DNA of 64,000 bases from Novosphingobium sp. (GCF_027531025.1 NZ_JAPZQX010000004.1:372001-436000), one strand, 5' to 3'. Positions 51,590-60,569 are shown, counted from the first letter of the stretch. Translations and numbers: made by a program. Notes: a model not told the origin generated them from the letters alone.

Positions 51590-52653
51590 GCGGCGCGGTC
51601 AACTCGGGCGGCCCGCTGCTGGTCGTCGGTGGTTATGGCGAGGTGGGTGGCCAGATCTGCCAGCTGCTGCGCCAGCGCCATCCCGGCCTTGAGTTGCTGG
51701 TTGCCGGACGATCGCCGGCGCGGGCGGTCGAGGCTGCGGTCGAACTGGGCAAGGCCGCCGGGGCGCGGATCGATGTGACCGAGGCCGATCCGCTGGCCGG
51801 GCTTGAGTCCACGCCGTCAGGGATTGTTGTGGCGGTCAACGATCATCACGATCACCTGCTGCGCGCGGCCATCCGGCGGGGGATCCCGATTGTCGACATT
51901 GCCCGCTGGACCGCGCGGGTGGACGATGCGGTGCAACTGGCCACCGCGCTGCAGCCGCGCGCGCCGGTGTTGCTGGCCTCCGGCTGGATGGCCGGTGCCG
52001 TGGCGGCGGTGATCAATGCGGCCCGCGCACCGGGTATCAGCTTTGAGCGGATCGAGATCGACGTGCTGTTCTATGGCGCCGATCGTGCCGGGCCGGATTC
52101 GACCGCCGGGTTCATCGACATGCATCGGCCGTTCGAGATCTGGGAGGATGATGCGCGGATCACCGTGGGCAGCATGTCCGATCCGCGCCGCCAGGTCTTT
52201 CCGGGCGGTCTTGCCGCCAGGGTGCGGCGGTTCAGCGCGCCCGACCAGGAAACGCTGGTCCGCAGCGGGCTGGCACGCGGTGTGGCGCTGCGCATGGCTT
52301 TTGACAGCGCCGGGCTGACCGCCACTTTCGCCGCGCTTGTGCGGCTGGGGCTGTGGGGCCGCTTGCCGCGCGCGACGCGGCAAAAGCTGCTGCACAATCC
52401 GGGGCAGGGCGCGCCGCATGAGATCGTGGTGACGCTGGACGGGCGCGAGCGGTTGACCCTGTCCGATCCCCAGGGGCAGACTCACCTGACGGCGGCAGGG
52501 GCAGTGATCCAGGCCGAACGGCTGCTGGGGCTAGCTGGCCGCCTGCGGCCCGCACCGGGAGTCAGTTATCCGGAACAGGCCGCAGACCCGCAGGCGGACC
52601 TCACCGCCTTGCATGACATGGGCGTCTCAATCGGCCGGGAGCCTAACCCCTGA
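51586..52653 (+). CDS. Saccharopine-dehydrogenase-like NAD(P)-binding protein
   Basis: A 355-residue protein with an N-terminal Rossmann fold (LLVVGGYGEVGGQICQLL, residues 11-28) and the layout of saccharopine-dehydrogenase-like or trans-acting enoyl-reductase-like proteins (VNDHHDHLLRAAIRRGIPIVDIARW in pieces near 85-108). The reaction is unknown. GTG 51586 overlaps the GNAT stop. The final 11 bases overlap the convergent riboflavin synthase gene. Control by the TetR regulator is likely from operon structure. Confidence 0.75.
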   Translation: MSGAVNSGGPLLVVGGYGEVGGQICQLLRQRHPGLELLVAGRSPARAVEAAVELGKAAGARIDVTEADPLAGLESTPSGIVVAVNDHHDHLLRAAIRRGIPIVDIARWTARVDDAVQLATALQPRAPVLLASGWMAGAVAAVINAARAPGISFERIEIDVLFYGADRAGPDSTAGFIDMHRPFEIWEDDARITVGSMSDPRRQVFPGGLAARVRRFSAPDQETLVRSGLARGVALRMAFDSAGLTATFAALVRLGLWGRLPRATRQKLLHNPGQGAPHEIVVTLDGRERLTLSDPQGQTHLTAAGAVIQAERLLGLAGRLRPAPGVSYPEQAADPQADLTALHDMGVSIGREPNP

Positions 52654-53260
52654 GGCTTTGCATCCGCTGGAGGTAGCGGGCCAGAACGTCGATCTCGAGG
52701 TTGACCGCGTCTCCGGCCTTCAGCCCGCCCAGTGTGGTCACATCGGCGGTGTGTGGGATAATGTTCAGCATGAAACGGCAGGTGCCATCGGCCTCGTCTG
52801 CCACTTCGTTGACCGTCAGCGAGACGCCATCGACCGTGATCGAGCCCTTGGGCGCGACATAGGGGGCGAGTTCCTTTGGCGTGGCGATCCAGAACTGGAT
52901 CGATCCGCCGGTTTCGGTGCGGCTGGCGACCTTGCCCACGGCATCGACATGGCCGGTGACGATATGCCCGCCCAGCTCGTCACCCAGCTTGAGCGCCTGT
53001 TCCAGGTTCAGCTTGCGCCCTTCGGTCCACTGGTCGGTGGCCGTACGGCTGACGGTTTCGCCCGATACGTCGACTGCGAACCAGGCATCGCCTGCGCTTC
53101 CGCCGCGTTCGACCACGGTCAGGCAGACGCCCGAACAGGCGATCGAGGCGCCGATGGCGATTCCCGCCGGATCATAGGGGCAGGCAATGACACAGCGCAG
53201 GTCGCCCGACTGGCGGACTTCGCGGATCGTGCCGACGGCAGTGATTATCCCGGTAAACAT
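52643..53260 (-). CDS. ribE: Riboflavin synthase alpha subunit
   Basis: Converts two molecules of 6,7-dimethyl-8-ribityllumazine to riboflavin. The 205-residue protein has the two lumazine-binding repeats: MFTGIITAVGTI and SGVCLTVVE in the first, GHIVTGHVDAVG and DGVSLTVNEV in the second. ATG 53260 opens the conserved N-terminus and overlaps the ribD stop (ATGA); the longer frame is discarded. With ribD upstream, this is a two-gene riboflavin operon. Confidence 0.95.
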   Translation of the reverse strand: MFTGIITAVGTIREVRQSGDLRCVIACPYDPAGIAIGASIACSGVCLTVVERGGSAGDAWFAVDVSGETVSRTATDQWTEGRKLNLEQALKLGDELGGHIVTGHVDAVGKVASRTETGGSIQFWIATPKELAPYVAPKGSITVDGVSLTVNEVADEADGTCRFMLNIIPHTADVTTLGGLKAGDAVNLEIDVLARYLQRMQSLRG

Positions 53261-54225
53261 CACCTGCGCTCGTAGACATGCAGCGTGTCGTTGCCAAGCT
53301 GGCGCGTGTCGGTCAGCTGCCAATCGGCCGATTGCGCGAGGGCCGGCATGGCAAGTTCGGGCAGGGCCGCGCCATTGCCGCCCACAGTGCGCGGCGCGCG
53401 GTACAGCATCATACGGTCAACCAGCCCGGCTGACAGGAAGGCCCGCGCCGCCTCGGCTCCGCCTTCGACCATCAGGTATTGCGCCGGGGCCAGCAGGTGC
53501 AGATCGCCGGGTGAGGGCAGGGCATGCCAGCCATCCGGAGCCGCGCCGCGCGTCAGCAGCCAGCGCTCCGGGCTGCGATTCGCCAGGCCCGGCAGGCGCG
53601 CGTCGAGACGGGGCTGGTCCGCCTCCAGCGTGCCGCGCCCGACCAGGATCGCGTCCATCTTCGCGCGCCAGGCATGGGTATGGGCGCGGGCTTCCGGCCC
53701 GGTCAGCCACTGCCCTTCGCCGGGCGGCGGGGCGAGGCGGCAATCGGCGGAGAGCGCCAGCTTCAGCGTCACTTCGGGGCGTCCGTGCTCGCAGCGGGTC
53801 ATAAAGCCTGACAGGCTGGCGCGGCACTCCGGGGTTTCCAGCAGTTCGACCGGGACGCCCGTTGCCGCGATCCGGGCGATGCCTTTTCCGGCTGTACGCG
53901 GATCGGGGTCGTGGTAGCCGACCACCACGCGGGCGAGACCGGCCCCGCTCACCAGGTCGGCGCAGGCCGGGCCGCGCGGGCTCTGGTGCGCGCAGGGCTC
54001 CAGCGTGACGTAAAGCGTTGCCCCTTGCGCCTTAGTGCCCGCTGCCGCCAGCGCCATGGCTTCGGCATGGGGGCGCCCCCCGGCCTGGGTCCAGCCGCGC
54101 GCGATTACGCGATCATCCTTTACCAGCAGCGCGCCAACCGCAGGATTGGGGCGGCTGAGCGGGCGGCCGCGCGCGGCCAGCGCGGCGGCGGCGGCCAGCC
54201 AGCGACGATCGGCGTCAGGGTTCAA
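53260..54225 (-). CDS. ribD: Bifunctional riboflavin biosynthesis deaminase/reductase
   Basis: Deaminates and reduces the pyrimidine intermediate of riboflavin synthesis. From TTG 54225 the protein has 321 residues. The deaminase domain has zinc ligands H53 in RPHAEAMAL, C78 in LEPCAHQSP and C88 in ACADL; the C-terminal reductase domain (from about 145) shows VTLKLALSADCRLA and DAILVGRGTLEADQPRL. The region is short for a fused RibD (usually 350-370), and the start is uncertain: the TTG overlaps the end of the upstream gene and no ATG is in frame near it. Confidence 0.88.
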   Translation of the reverse strand: MNPDADRRWLAAAAALAARGRPLSRPNPAVGALLVKDDRVIARGWTQAGGRPHAEAMALAAAGTKAQGATLYVTLEPCAHQSPRGPACADLVSGAGLARVVVGYHDPDPRTAGKGIARIAATGVPVELLETPECRASLSGFMTRCEHGRPEVTLKLALSADCRLAPPPGEGQWLTGPEARAHTHAWRAKMDAILVGRGTLEADQPRLDARLPGLANRSPERWLLTRGAAPDGWHALPSPGDLHLLAPAQYLMVEGGAEAARAFLSAGLVDRMMLYRAPRTVGGNGAALPELAMPALAQSADWQLTDTRQLGNDTLHVYERR

Positions 54226-54691
54226 CCGGTGCCTGCTGAGGCGTGGCGGGGGCGGTTTCTGCCTTGGGCGCGATGATCGCTTCGGCGGCGGCCTTGGCCT
54301 TGGCGGCCTCGGCAGCGCGCTCGGCCTCGGCCTCGGCGGCCATCTTGTCGACATCCATGCCCGAGGCGCGGCCGAGGGCAGACCACAGCTCGCGGCGGAT
54401 CTTCTCGCGTTCGGCCAGTAGCTCGGCATTGGCCTCCTTGCGCTGCTGGTTCTCGGCGATGAAGGCCTTGGTTTCCTCCTCGGTCCGGTCTTCCGGCCAG
54501 GAATTGATGTAGATGACCTGCGGCAAGGCGCGCGGGCCTTTCCAGCTTTCCCCGAACATCAGCGAGAATATCGCCAGCGTGCAGGCCGCCGCAGCCAAGG
54601 CGATCGGCCAGCGGCGCGGTCCGGCTTCGCGAAAGATATCGCGGAACTCGGTAATCGCGTTGCCGGGCTGGACATGCTGCAGGAACTTCAT
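54215..54691 (-). CDS. Hypothetical single-pass membrane protein with charged coiled tail
   Basis: A 158-residue protein: a cytoplasmic N-terminus (GNAITEFRDIFRE), one hydrophobic segment (PIALAAAACTLAIFSLMFG, about 29-47), then a charged, probably coiled-coil region rich in Glu, Lys and Ala (about 70-140) and a Pro/Ala tail. I do not recognise a named family. It overlaps the ribD start by 11 bases, so translation of ribD may depend on it. Confidence 0.7.
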   Translation of the reverse strand: MKFLQHVQPGNAITEFRDIFREAGPRRWPIALAAAACTLAIFSLMFGESWKGPRALPQVIYINSWPEDRTEEETKAFIAENQQRKEANAELLAEREKIRRELWSALGRASGMDVDKMAAEAEAERAAEAAKAKAAAEAIIAPKAETAPATPQQAPVEP

Positions 54692-54731
54692 GCCCGCGAA
54701 GATAGGGCCTGCCCCGGTAAAGTGCCAGTGG

Positions 54732-55238
54732 TCAGTTGTAATCGACCGAAATCGGGATCCGTCCGCGATAATTGCCGCCGCGCCCGCCGCCCTTCAGCAC
54801 CAGCCGCGCCCCGAAACTGAAGGTCAGCTCGCCATTGGCGTCGAGGGTCGGGCGGCTTGGGAGGTCGGTGGTCAAGCCGGTCAGCTGCGCGTCGCCGCCA
54901 TCGGGCGCGCTCATTGCCACGGTCTGGGGCAGGTCGATGCGGACCTCGCGGAGGGGTTCGCCGGTGATGCGCCCGCGCCCGGTCACTGCCATGCCCCCTA
55001 GGTTGACCACCGCGCCGCCGGTCCGCTTGGTGCCGGTCGCGGCGTCAACCTCGGCGCTGCCGCCCTCGCGTCCCGCCAGGGCCAGTTTCGAGAAATTGAG
55101 ATCGGTGAAAATTTCAAGTGTCAGCGCCCGCTCGCCTGGCCGGCCGCTCGTGTCACCATAGCATAGCCGACAGGCATCCTGTCCGGCGGCAGGAGCAGAC
55201 AGCAGCAGGGTGGCGAGAAGGAATGGCCAGCGAACCAT
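54732..55238 (-). CDS. DUF4402-family exported protein
   Basis: A 168-residue secreted protein with a signal peptide ending near AAGQ (residue 19), a cysteine pair CRLCYG, and a beta-rich body with LTLEIFTDLNFSKLAL, TGRGRITGEP and the ending GNYRGRIPISVDYN, the pattern of DUF4402 proteins, which occur as pilus- or surface-associated proteins in proteobacteria. Function not established. Lone gene on the minus strand. Confidence 0.75.
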   Translation of the reverse strand: MVRWPFLLATLLLSAPAAGQDACRLCYGDTSGRPGERALTLEIFTDLNFSKLALAGREGGSAEVDAATGTKRTGGAVVNLGGMAVTGRGRITGEPLREVRIDLPQTVAMSAPDGGDAQLTGLTTDLPSRPTLDANGELTFSFGARLVLKGGGRGGNYRGRIPISVDYN

Positions 55239-55280
55239 GCCCAGTCTTTCGCCCGGTTATGGTTAAGGGCACCTTAAGTG

Positions 55281-56006
55281 CTATCCGAGGTGCGCGTAAA
55301 GGCCCCTGCCGTGCTGCTTCAACCAGCGGTTGGCGGCGCTGATGTCACCCTCGAACAGCCAGTCGAGGTGGGCGTGGAAGGCTGGCGAATGATCGAAGTG
55401 GGTCAGGTGCGCAACCTCGTGCGCAACCACCGATCGCCGAACGAAATCCGGCGCCATCACCAGCCGCCAGTTGATCCGGATCGTGCCATCGGCCGCGCAG
55501 GAACCCCAGCGGCGCTGGGCCCGGCTCAGTGCCAGTGGCGGTGTCCGGCGACCATCCCGCAGGCAGTATTGTGCCAGATCGTCGATCAGCAGCGCCAGCG
55601 CCTCGGCCTCCAGCCAGCGCTGGACGCGGCGTGGCAGGCTCTCCCCCGGGCCGCCGACCAGCAGCAGACCCTCATCCAGCCGGACCCGGCGCGGGGTGGC
55701 GGGATCGTGGCGCAGCTCCAGCGGAGTGCCGCGAAACGGCAGGATCGTGCCATCGCCGGGCAGCGCCACCGGCCCCAGCCGGACCAGCTGGTCGGCCAGC
55801 CAATCGGCCTTGGCGCGGGCGAATTCCAGTGCTTCGGCGCTGCGGCCCCAGTTGGGCAGGGTTACCCGCACCTCGCTGCCATCGGGGGCAAGGCGCATGG
55901 TCATCCGCCGCGCCGCCGCGTTGCGCCGCACCGCCACGGGCAGCAGGCGACCGCCGACTTCGACCTGGGGGGTGGCTTCGGGTTTGCGGCGCAACCAGTC
56001 AATCAC
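55281..56006 (-). CDS. YgjP-like zinc metallopeptidase (DUF45)
   Basis: A 241-residue protein of the YgjP/DUF45 family, with the zinc-binding HEVAHLTHFDHSPAFH (HExxH plus a third histidine about 10 residues on) near residue 195 and RRWGSCAADGTIRINWRL before it (in pieces). GTG 56006 is the start, because the earlier frame reads into the upstream gene. Its start overlaps the YcgN-like stop by 8 bases. Substrate unknown. Confidence 0.85.
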   Translation of the reverse strand: MIDWLRRKPEATPQVEVGGRLLPVAVRRNAAARRMTMRLAPDGSEVRVTLPNWGRSAEALEFARAKADWLADQLVRLGPVALPGDGTILPFRGTPLELRHDPATPRRVRLDEGLLLVGGPGESLPRRVQRWLEAEALALLIDDLAQYCLRDGRRTPPLALSRAQRRWGSCAADGTIRINWRLVMAPDFVRRSVVAHEVAHLTHFDHSPAFHAHLDWLFEGDISAANRWLKQHGRGLYAHLG

Positions 56007-56457
56007 GGTCGATCTCGATGCCCGGCGGCAGGATGATATGATCCTCGAGCGGCCCGGCAAACTCCTCGCCGATCGCCTTGCCCCGCACCGAGATCCCGGC
56101 GGCATGGACCGCGTCGGGATCGCCGCTGATCAGGTAATGCCAGCCCCGCAGCGGCTCGCCATCGGCGCGCAGGCGATAGGCACAGGTTTCCGGCAGCCAC
56201 GACAGCGAGGCGGCCAGTGTGGGGGTCAGCCGCACGCAATCGGGCACCTGGCGCTTGCGGTTCGGGTAATCGCTGCAGCGGCAGGACTGCAGGTCCAGCA
56301 GCTTGCAGGCGACATTGGTCATGTAGATGTCGCCGGTGTCCTCGTCCTCGGCCTTGTGCAGGCAGCACTGGCCGCAGCCATCGCACAGCGCCTCCCATTC
56401 AGCGCGGGTCAGGGCATCGATCGGGCGTTCCCAGAAGCGGGGACGCAGGGCGCTCAT
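55999..56457 (-). CDS. YcgN/YkgJ-type cysteine-cluster protein
   Basis: A 152-residue protein of the UPF0260 (YcgN) group. The cysteine cluster is visible in ALCDGCGQCCLHK near residues 24-33, VACKLLDLQSCRCSDYP near 50-65, VPDCVRLTP and ETCAYRL; it probably binds metal. Function is unknown. Its ATG overlaps the stop of the SCO1-like gene (ATGA), and it is followed by the YgjP-like gene, so the three are one operon. Confidence 0.88.
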   Translation of the reverse strand: MSALRPRFWERPIDALTRAEWEALCDGCGQCCLHKAEDEDTGDIYMTNVACKLLDLQSCRCSDYPNRKRQVPDCVRLTPTLAASLSWLPETCAYRLRADGEPLRGWHYLISGDPDAVHAAGISVRGKAIGEEFAGPLEDHIILPPGIEIDRD

Positions 56458-57068
56458 TGCACGCTGGCTGCCAGGTCAGAGGCGACCGCTTCGGCGTTCT
56501 TGTCGACCGGCAGGATCACCAGCGGCTTGCCTTCCGGGTCCATCAGGTAGGCAAAGCGGCTGTGATCCATCAGGTAGGCGCCATTGCCCAGGTCCTTGCC
56601 GCGCGCGGCATAGACGCGGAACGCCTTGGCCGCCACGTCAACCTCGGCCTGGGTGCCGGTCAGCCCGAGCAGGCGGGGGTGGAAGCTGTCGGTGAATTCC
56701 TTGACCACCTGCACCGTGTCGCGGGCGGGATCGATCGTGATAAACAGCGGCTGGACCTTGGCGGCCTTGCCCGGATGGGCCTTTTCGAACTGCTGGAAGC
56801 CGCGCATCATCACGGCCACGTCGGTCGGGCAGGCATCGGGACAGAAGGCATAGCCGAAATAGACCAGCCGGTACTTGCCCTTGAAATCGCCCCAGCCATA
56901 GCGCTTGCCATCCTCGCCCGTCAGGCTGAAGGGACCGCCAAACGGGGTTCCCTTAATATCGGTGCCTATCAGCTGTGCCGGCGGCGGGGCGGCCTGCTGG
57001 CAGGCGGAGAGCAGGAGGGCGGCGGCAAGGGATGCGAACAGAGGCTTGATCATGGCGCGGCGGTTCAT
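56454..57068 (-). CDS. SCO1/SenC-family copper chaperone lipoprotein
   Basis: Thioredoxin-fold copper protein for assembly of the CuA site of cytochrome oxidase; 204 residues. The copper motif C76xxxC80 (AFCPDACPTD) and the distal H169 (LMDHSRFAY) are present. The N-terminus gives a lipoprotein signal with LSAC (C23). A shorter start at ATG 57053 is possible. It acts at the periplasmic side of the inner membrane and heads the SCO1-YcgN-YgjP run. Confidence 0.92.
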   Translation of the reverse strand: MNRRAMIKPLFASLAAALLLSACQQAAPPPAQLIGTDIKGTPFGGPFSLTGEDGKRYGWGDFKGKYRLVYFGYAFCPDACPTDVAVMMRGFQQFEKAHPGKAAKVQPLFITIDPARDTVQVVKEFTDSFHPRLLGLTGTQAEVDVAAKAFRVYAARGKDLGNGAYLMDHSRFAYLMDPEGKPLVILPVDKNAEAVASDLAASVQ

Positions 57069-57135
57069 GCTCTGCTAAAGCGCGCGGCGCAAGACGGTGG
57101 CGGGGCGATTCCCGCTGCAAGATGGAGAAATTCGG

Positions 57136-57735
57136 GTGCGCAAGCTGATCGTACCGCTGTTCGCGCTGGCAACCATGGCCTTGTCCGTGCCGGCCCAGGC
57201 GCAATTCATGTCGGACAGCTACAAGTTCCTCGAAGCCGTCCGCAAGAAGGACGGCCAGGCCGTGACCGACGCGCTCGACCAACCCGGTTCGAACCTGGTC
57301 AACACGCGCGACATCACTTCGGGTGAAACCGCGCTGCACATCGTCACCAACCGCCGCGACCTGATGTGGATGCAGTTCCTGATCGGCAAGGGTGCCAACG
57401 TCAACGTCCGCGATGCCAAGGGGGTGACCCCGCTGGTCTCGGCGGTGAACGCCAATTTCATCGAAGGCGTTGAGCTGCTGGTCAGCAAGGGCGCGCGGCT
57501 GGATGAAAGCAACAATGCCGGCGAGACGCCGCTGATCACCGCCGTCCATAACCGTAATGTCGGGCTGATGCGGATCCTGCTCAAGGCCGGGGCCGATCCT
57601 GACCGGTCGGACAATTCGGGTCGTACAGCCCGCGATTATGCGCGGCTGGCCGGAGCGAACCTGCTGACCGAGATCGAAACCAACGCCAAGCCCAAGGGCG
57701 GTGACAAGGCCAAGGCATATGGCCCAAAATTCTGA
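57136..57735 (+). CDS. Exported ankyrin-repeat protein
   Basis: A 199-residue protein from GTG 57136 (GGAG about 8 bases upstream): signal peptide ending AQAQ near residue 22, then four ankyrin-type repeats (ETALHIVTNRRDLMWMQFLI, GVTPLVSAVNANFIEGVELL, ETPLITAVHNRNVGLMRILL and RTARDYARLAG). Likely periplasmic protein-protein interaction module; partner unknown. It overlaps the COQ9 gene by 17 bases. Confidence 0.87.
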   Translation: MRKLIVPLFALATMALSVPAQAQFMSDSYKFLEAVRKKDGQAVTDALDQPGSNLVNTRDITSGETALHIVTNRRDLMWMQFLIGKGANVNVRDAKGVTPLVSAVNANFIEGVELLVSKGARLDESNNAGETPLITAVHNRNVGLMRILLKAGADPDRSDNSGRTARDYARLAGANLLTEIETNAKPKGGDKAKAYGPKF

Positions 57736-58375
57736 ATCGCTCGATGGGCTGCGACTGAGGCTGGCACCGGCCATTGCCGACGCTGCAGTATTCGATGGCT
57801 GGACCGAAGCGGCAGTGACCGCGGCGGCCGAGCAGGAAGGCGTTGATCCTGCCTTGGCGAGCTTTGCCTTTGCCAATGGGCCGATGGCCATGATCGCCGC
57901 ATGGATCGGTGCCTGTGATGCCGCCATGGCGGCCGAATGGCCGGCTGACCGGCTGGCCGCGCTCAAGGTTCGGGAACGGATCCGGACCCTGGTACAATTC
58001 CGGCTGGACTATGTTGCCCCGCAGCAGGAAGCCCTGGTTCGTGCGCTCGCAATCATGGCCATGCCGCAGAATGTGCCGGCCGCGCTGAAGCTGGGCTGGT
58101 CCAGCGCCGATCTGATGTGGCGACTGGCGGGCGACACCTCGGCCGATTACAATCACTATACCAAGCGCACGATCCTCGCTTCGATCTATGCCGCCACGCT
58201 GGCCGTGCTGGCGCATGACCGCAGCGATGGCCGCAGCGATACTCGCGCCTTCCTGGAGCGGCGGATCGACGGGGTGATGAAGTTCGAGAAGGCCAAGGCC
58301 CGGCTGCTCAATCGCGATTTCGACGGATTCAGCCCGGCCCGCTTTCTGGGGCGCCTGCGCTATCCCGCGCGCTGA
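57719..58375 (+). CDS. COQ9-family ubiquinone biosynthesis protein
   Basis: A 218-residue member of the COQ9 family, a TetR-like fold that binds isoprenoid lipids and supports ubiquinone synthesis, found in mitochondria and alphaproteobacteria. Conserved parts are FDGWTEAAVTAAA near residue 25, the lipid-binding region SADLMWRLAGDTSADYNHYTKR in pieces near 130-150, and the C-terminal DGVMKFEKAKA. ATG 57719 lies inside the end of the ankyrin gene; coupling is likely. Confidence 0.88.
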   Translation: MAQNSESLDGLRLRLAPAIADAAVFDGWTEAAVTAAAEQEGVDPALASFAFANGPMAMIAAWIGACDAAMAAEWPADRLAALKVRERIRTLVQFRLDYVAPQQEALVRALAIMAMPQNVPAALKLGWSSADLMWRLAGDTSADYNHYTKRTILASIYAATLAVLAHDRSDGRSDTRAFLERRIDGVMKFEKAKARLLNRDFDGFSPARFLGRLRYPAR

Positions 58376-58427
58376 TCGCTCTGAGCCGCCATCGCTTCGC
58401 ATGCAGGTTTGATCCCGATCAATTATT

Positions 58428-58446
58428 GCGAATGACTTGCATTTGC
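58428..58446 (+). promoter_or_regulatory. Possible Fur/Irr-type operator before feoAB
   Basis: GCGAATGACTTGCATTTGC is an imperfect palindrome (6 of 8 positions per arm match) lying 27 bases before the feoA ATG. Iron-responsive regulators of this class bind AT-rich palindromes of such size before ferrous iron transporters. The match to a strict Fur box is only moderate. Confidence 0.4.
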
Positions 58447-58472
58447 GGCGCTCATCTGGCAGCGCCGCAGCC

Positions 58473-58712
58473 ATGACGCTCGATTCTCTCCCGCTCGGGC
58501 AGGTCGCCCGAATTGCCGCAGTGGACTGGTCTGTGCTGGCTGCCGATGAAGCGCAGCGGTTGCGGGCACTTGGCTTCGATGTGGGGGCGGAAGTGGCCGT
58601 GGCGCATCGCGGCGTGTTCGGCGGGCGTGACCCGCTGGCCATTACGCTGGGCCGGATGACGGTGGCGCTGCGTCGGACGCATGCCCGCGCGATGACCGTG
58701 GAGGCCAACTGA
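58473..58712 (+). CDS. feoA: FeoA ferrous iron transport protein
   Basis: A 79-residue SH3-like FeoA protein (LDSLPLGQVARIAAV, LRALGFDVGAEVAVAHRG, PLAITLGRMTVALRRTHA), which assists FeoB at the inner membrane. ATG 58473 fits the FeoA N-terminus; the longer frame from 58437 overlaps the putative operator. It ends 1 base before the feoB start, an iron-uptake operon. Confidence 0.92.
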   Translation: MTLDSLPLGQVARIAAVDWSVLAADEAQRLRALGFDVGAEVAVAHRGVFGGRDPLAITLGRMTVALRRTHARAMTVEAN

Positions 58713-58713
58713 C

Positions 58714-60555
58714 ATGGTCCAGCTTCGCAGTGCCGCCCTGGTCGGCAACCCCAATGCCGGGAAAAGTGCCCTGTTCAACGCGTTGACCGGCGCGCGCCAG
58801 AAGATCGCCAATTATCCGGGCGTGACCGTGGAGCGCAAGGCGGGCCGACTGGTGTTGCCAAGCGGTGAAGTGATCGAGCTGACCGACCTGCCCGGTTCAT
58901 ACGGCCTCGATGCCACCAGCCCGGACGAGGAAGTAACCCGAAAGGTCGTGCTGGGCGAACTGCCGGGGGAACCAGCGCCGCAGGTGCTGGTCGTGGTGCT
59001 CGATGCTTCGAACCTCGAACAGCACCTGGTCTTCGCGCAGGAAGTCATCGCGCTGGGGCGGCCCACCGTAGTCGCGCTCAATATGGTCGATCTGGCCGAA
59101 CGCGATGGCCTGGTACTCGATCCCGCCGCGCTCGAGGAAGCCCTGGGTGTGCCAGTGGTGCCGACCGTGGCCGTGCGCCGCCGCGGCCTTGCCGAACTGG
59201 CGCTGGCGATCGACGCGGCCGAGCGTCGGCTGCCCGAACCGCGCCACCCGCATACCACGCTGACCGAGCGGCAGGTAAGCGCGCGCCTGATCGCGCGGGC
59301 CACAATTCTCTCGGAAAGCACCGAACGGCGGCTGCATGCGCAGCTTGATCGGGTGCTGCTCAACCCCTGGTTCGGCCCGCTGGTCCTGTTCGGCTTGCTG
59401 TTCGTGGTGTTCCAGGCGGTGTTCACCTGGGCCTCGCCGTTTGCCGATGGACTTGAGGCCGGGGTCGGCCTGATTGCCGACCAGGTCCGGGCGACTGTAC
59501 CGGAGGGGCTGTTCCGCGATTTCCTGACCGAAGGCGTCCTGTCGGGCGTTGGCTCGGTGGTGGTGTTCCTGCCGCAGATCGTGATCCTGTTCTTCTTCAT
59601 CCTGGCGATGGAGGCATCGGGCTATATGGCGCGCGCCGCCTTCCTGATGGACCGGCTGATGGCTGGCGTCGGCCTGTCCGGGCGTAGTTTCATCCCGCTG
59701 TTGTCCAGCTTCGCCTGCGCCATTCCCGGCATCATGGCGACCCGCTCGATTTCGGACCAGCGGGATCGCCTGACCACGATCCTGATTGCGCCGCTGATGA
59801 CCTGTTCGGCCCGGCTCCCGGTCTATGCCGTGATCATCGCGGCGTTCATTCCCAATACGGCCGTCTTGCCGGGCGTAGGTTTGCAAGGCCTGGTCCTGTT
59901 CGGGCTTTATCTGGCGGGCATTGTCGGGGCGATGCTGGTCGCACTGGTGCTGCGCCGTTCGGTGACACAGGGGGCCGCCTCGGGCTTCATCATGGAACTG
60001 CCCAAGTACCAGCTCCCGCTAATCAAGGATCTGGCGCTGGGCCTGTGGCAGCGGGCCTGGATCTTCCTGCGCCGGGCCGGCACGATCATCTTCATGGTCA
60101 CCGTGGTGCTGTGGCTCCTGCTTACCTTCCCGCGCGCCGCCGAAGGCCAGAACCAGGTCGATGCCTCGATCGCGGGCAAGCTCGCCGATGGTCTGGCCGT
60201 GGTGGTCGAGCCGATCGGCTTCAATCGGGAAATGGCGCTGTCTCTGATCCCGGCGATGGCCGCGCGCGAAGTGGCGGTCGCCTCGCTGGCGACGACCTAT
60301 GCCGTCTCCGCCGAGGATGAGGAACAGGCCGCGCTGGCGCTGGGCGATCAGCTGAAGGCCAAGTGGACGCTGCCGATGGCGCTGGCCTTCCTGGCCTGGT
60401 TCGTCTTCGCCCCGCAGTGCATGAGCACGATTGCTGTTGCCCGGCGTGAAACGAATGGGTGGAAATGGCCCTTGTTCATGTTGGCCTACCTCTTCGCGCT
60501 CGCCTATATCTTCGCGGGAATCACCTATTGGGGCGCCGTCGCGCTCGGGTTGTAG
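58714..60555 (+). CDS. feoB: FeoB ferrous iron transporter
   Basis: Inner-membrane Fe(II) transporter of 613 residues with an N-terminal G-domain: G1 GNPNAGKS (11-18), G3 DLPGSY (around 59-64), G4 NMVD near 122; then membrane segments with the Gate motifs around 240-330 (FLPQIVILFFFILAMEASGYMAR in pieces) and around 410-500. It is shorter than the E. coli protein (773) but in the range of alphaproteobacterial FeoB; the linker between G-domain and membrane part is compact. Confidence 0.94.
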   Translation: MVQLRSAALVGNPNAGKSALFNALTGARQKIANYPGVTVERKAGRLVLPSGEVIELTDLPGSYGLDATSPDEEVTRKVVLGELPGEPAPQVLVVVLDASNLEQHLVFAQEVIALGRPTVVALNMVDLAERDGLVLDPAALEEALGVPVVPTVAVRRRGLAELALAIDAAERRLPEPRHPHTTLTERQVSARLIARATILSESTERRLHAQLDRVLLNPWFGPLVLFGLLFVVFQAVFTWASPFADGLEAGVGLIADQVRATVPEGLFRDFLTEGVLSGVGSVVVFLPQIVILFFFILAMEASGYMARAAFLMDRLMAGVGLSGRSFIPLLSSFACAIPGIMATRSISDQRDRLTTILIAPLMTCSARLPVYAVIIAAFIPNTAVLPGVGLQGLVLFGLYLAGIVGAMLVALVLRRSVTQGAASGFIMELPKYQLPLIKDLALGLWQRAWIFLRRAGTIIFMVTVVLWLLLTFPRAAEGQNQVDASIAGKLADGLAVVVEPIGFNREMALSLIPAMAAREVAVASLATTYAVSAEDEEQAALALGDQLKAKWTLPMALAFLAWFVFAPQCMSTIAVARRETNGWKWPLFMLAYLFALAYIFAGITYWGAVALGL

Positions 60556-60569
60556 CGGAGCGTTTCTAG

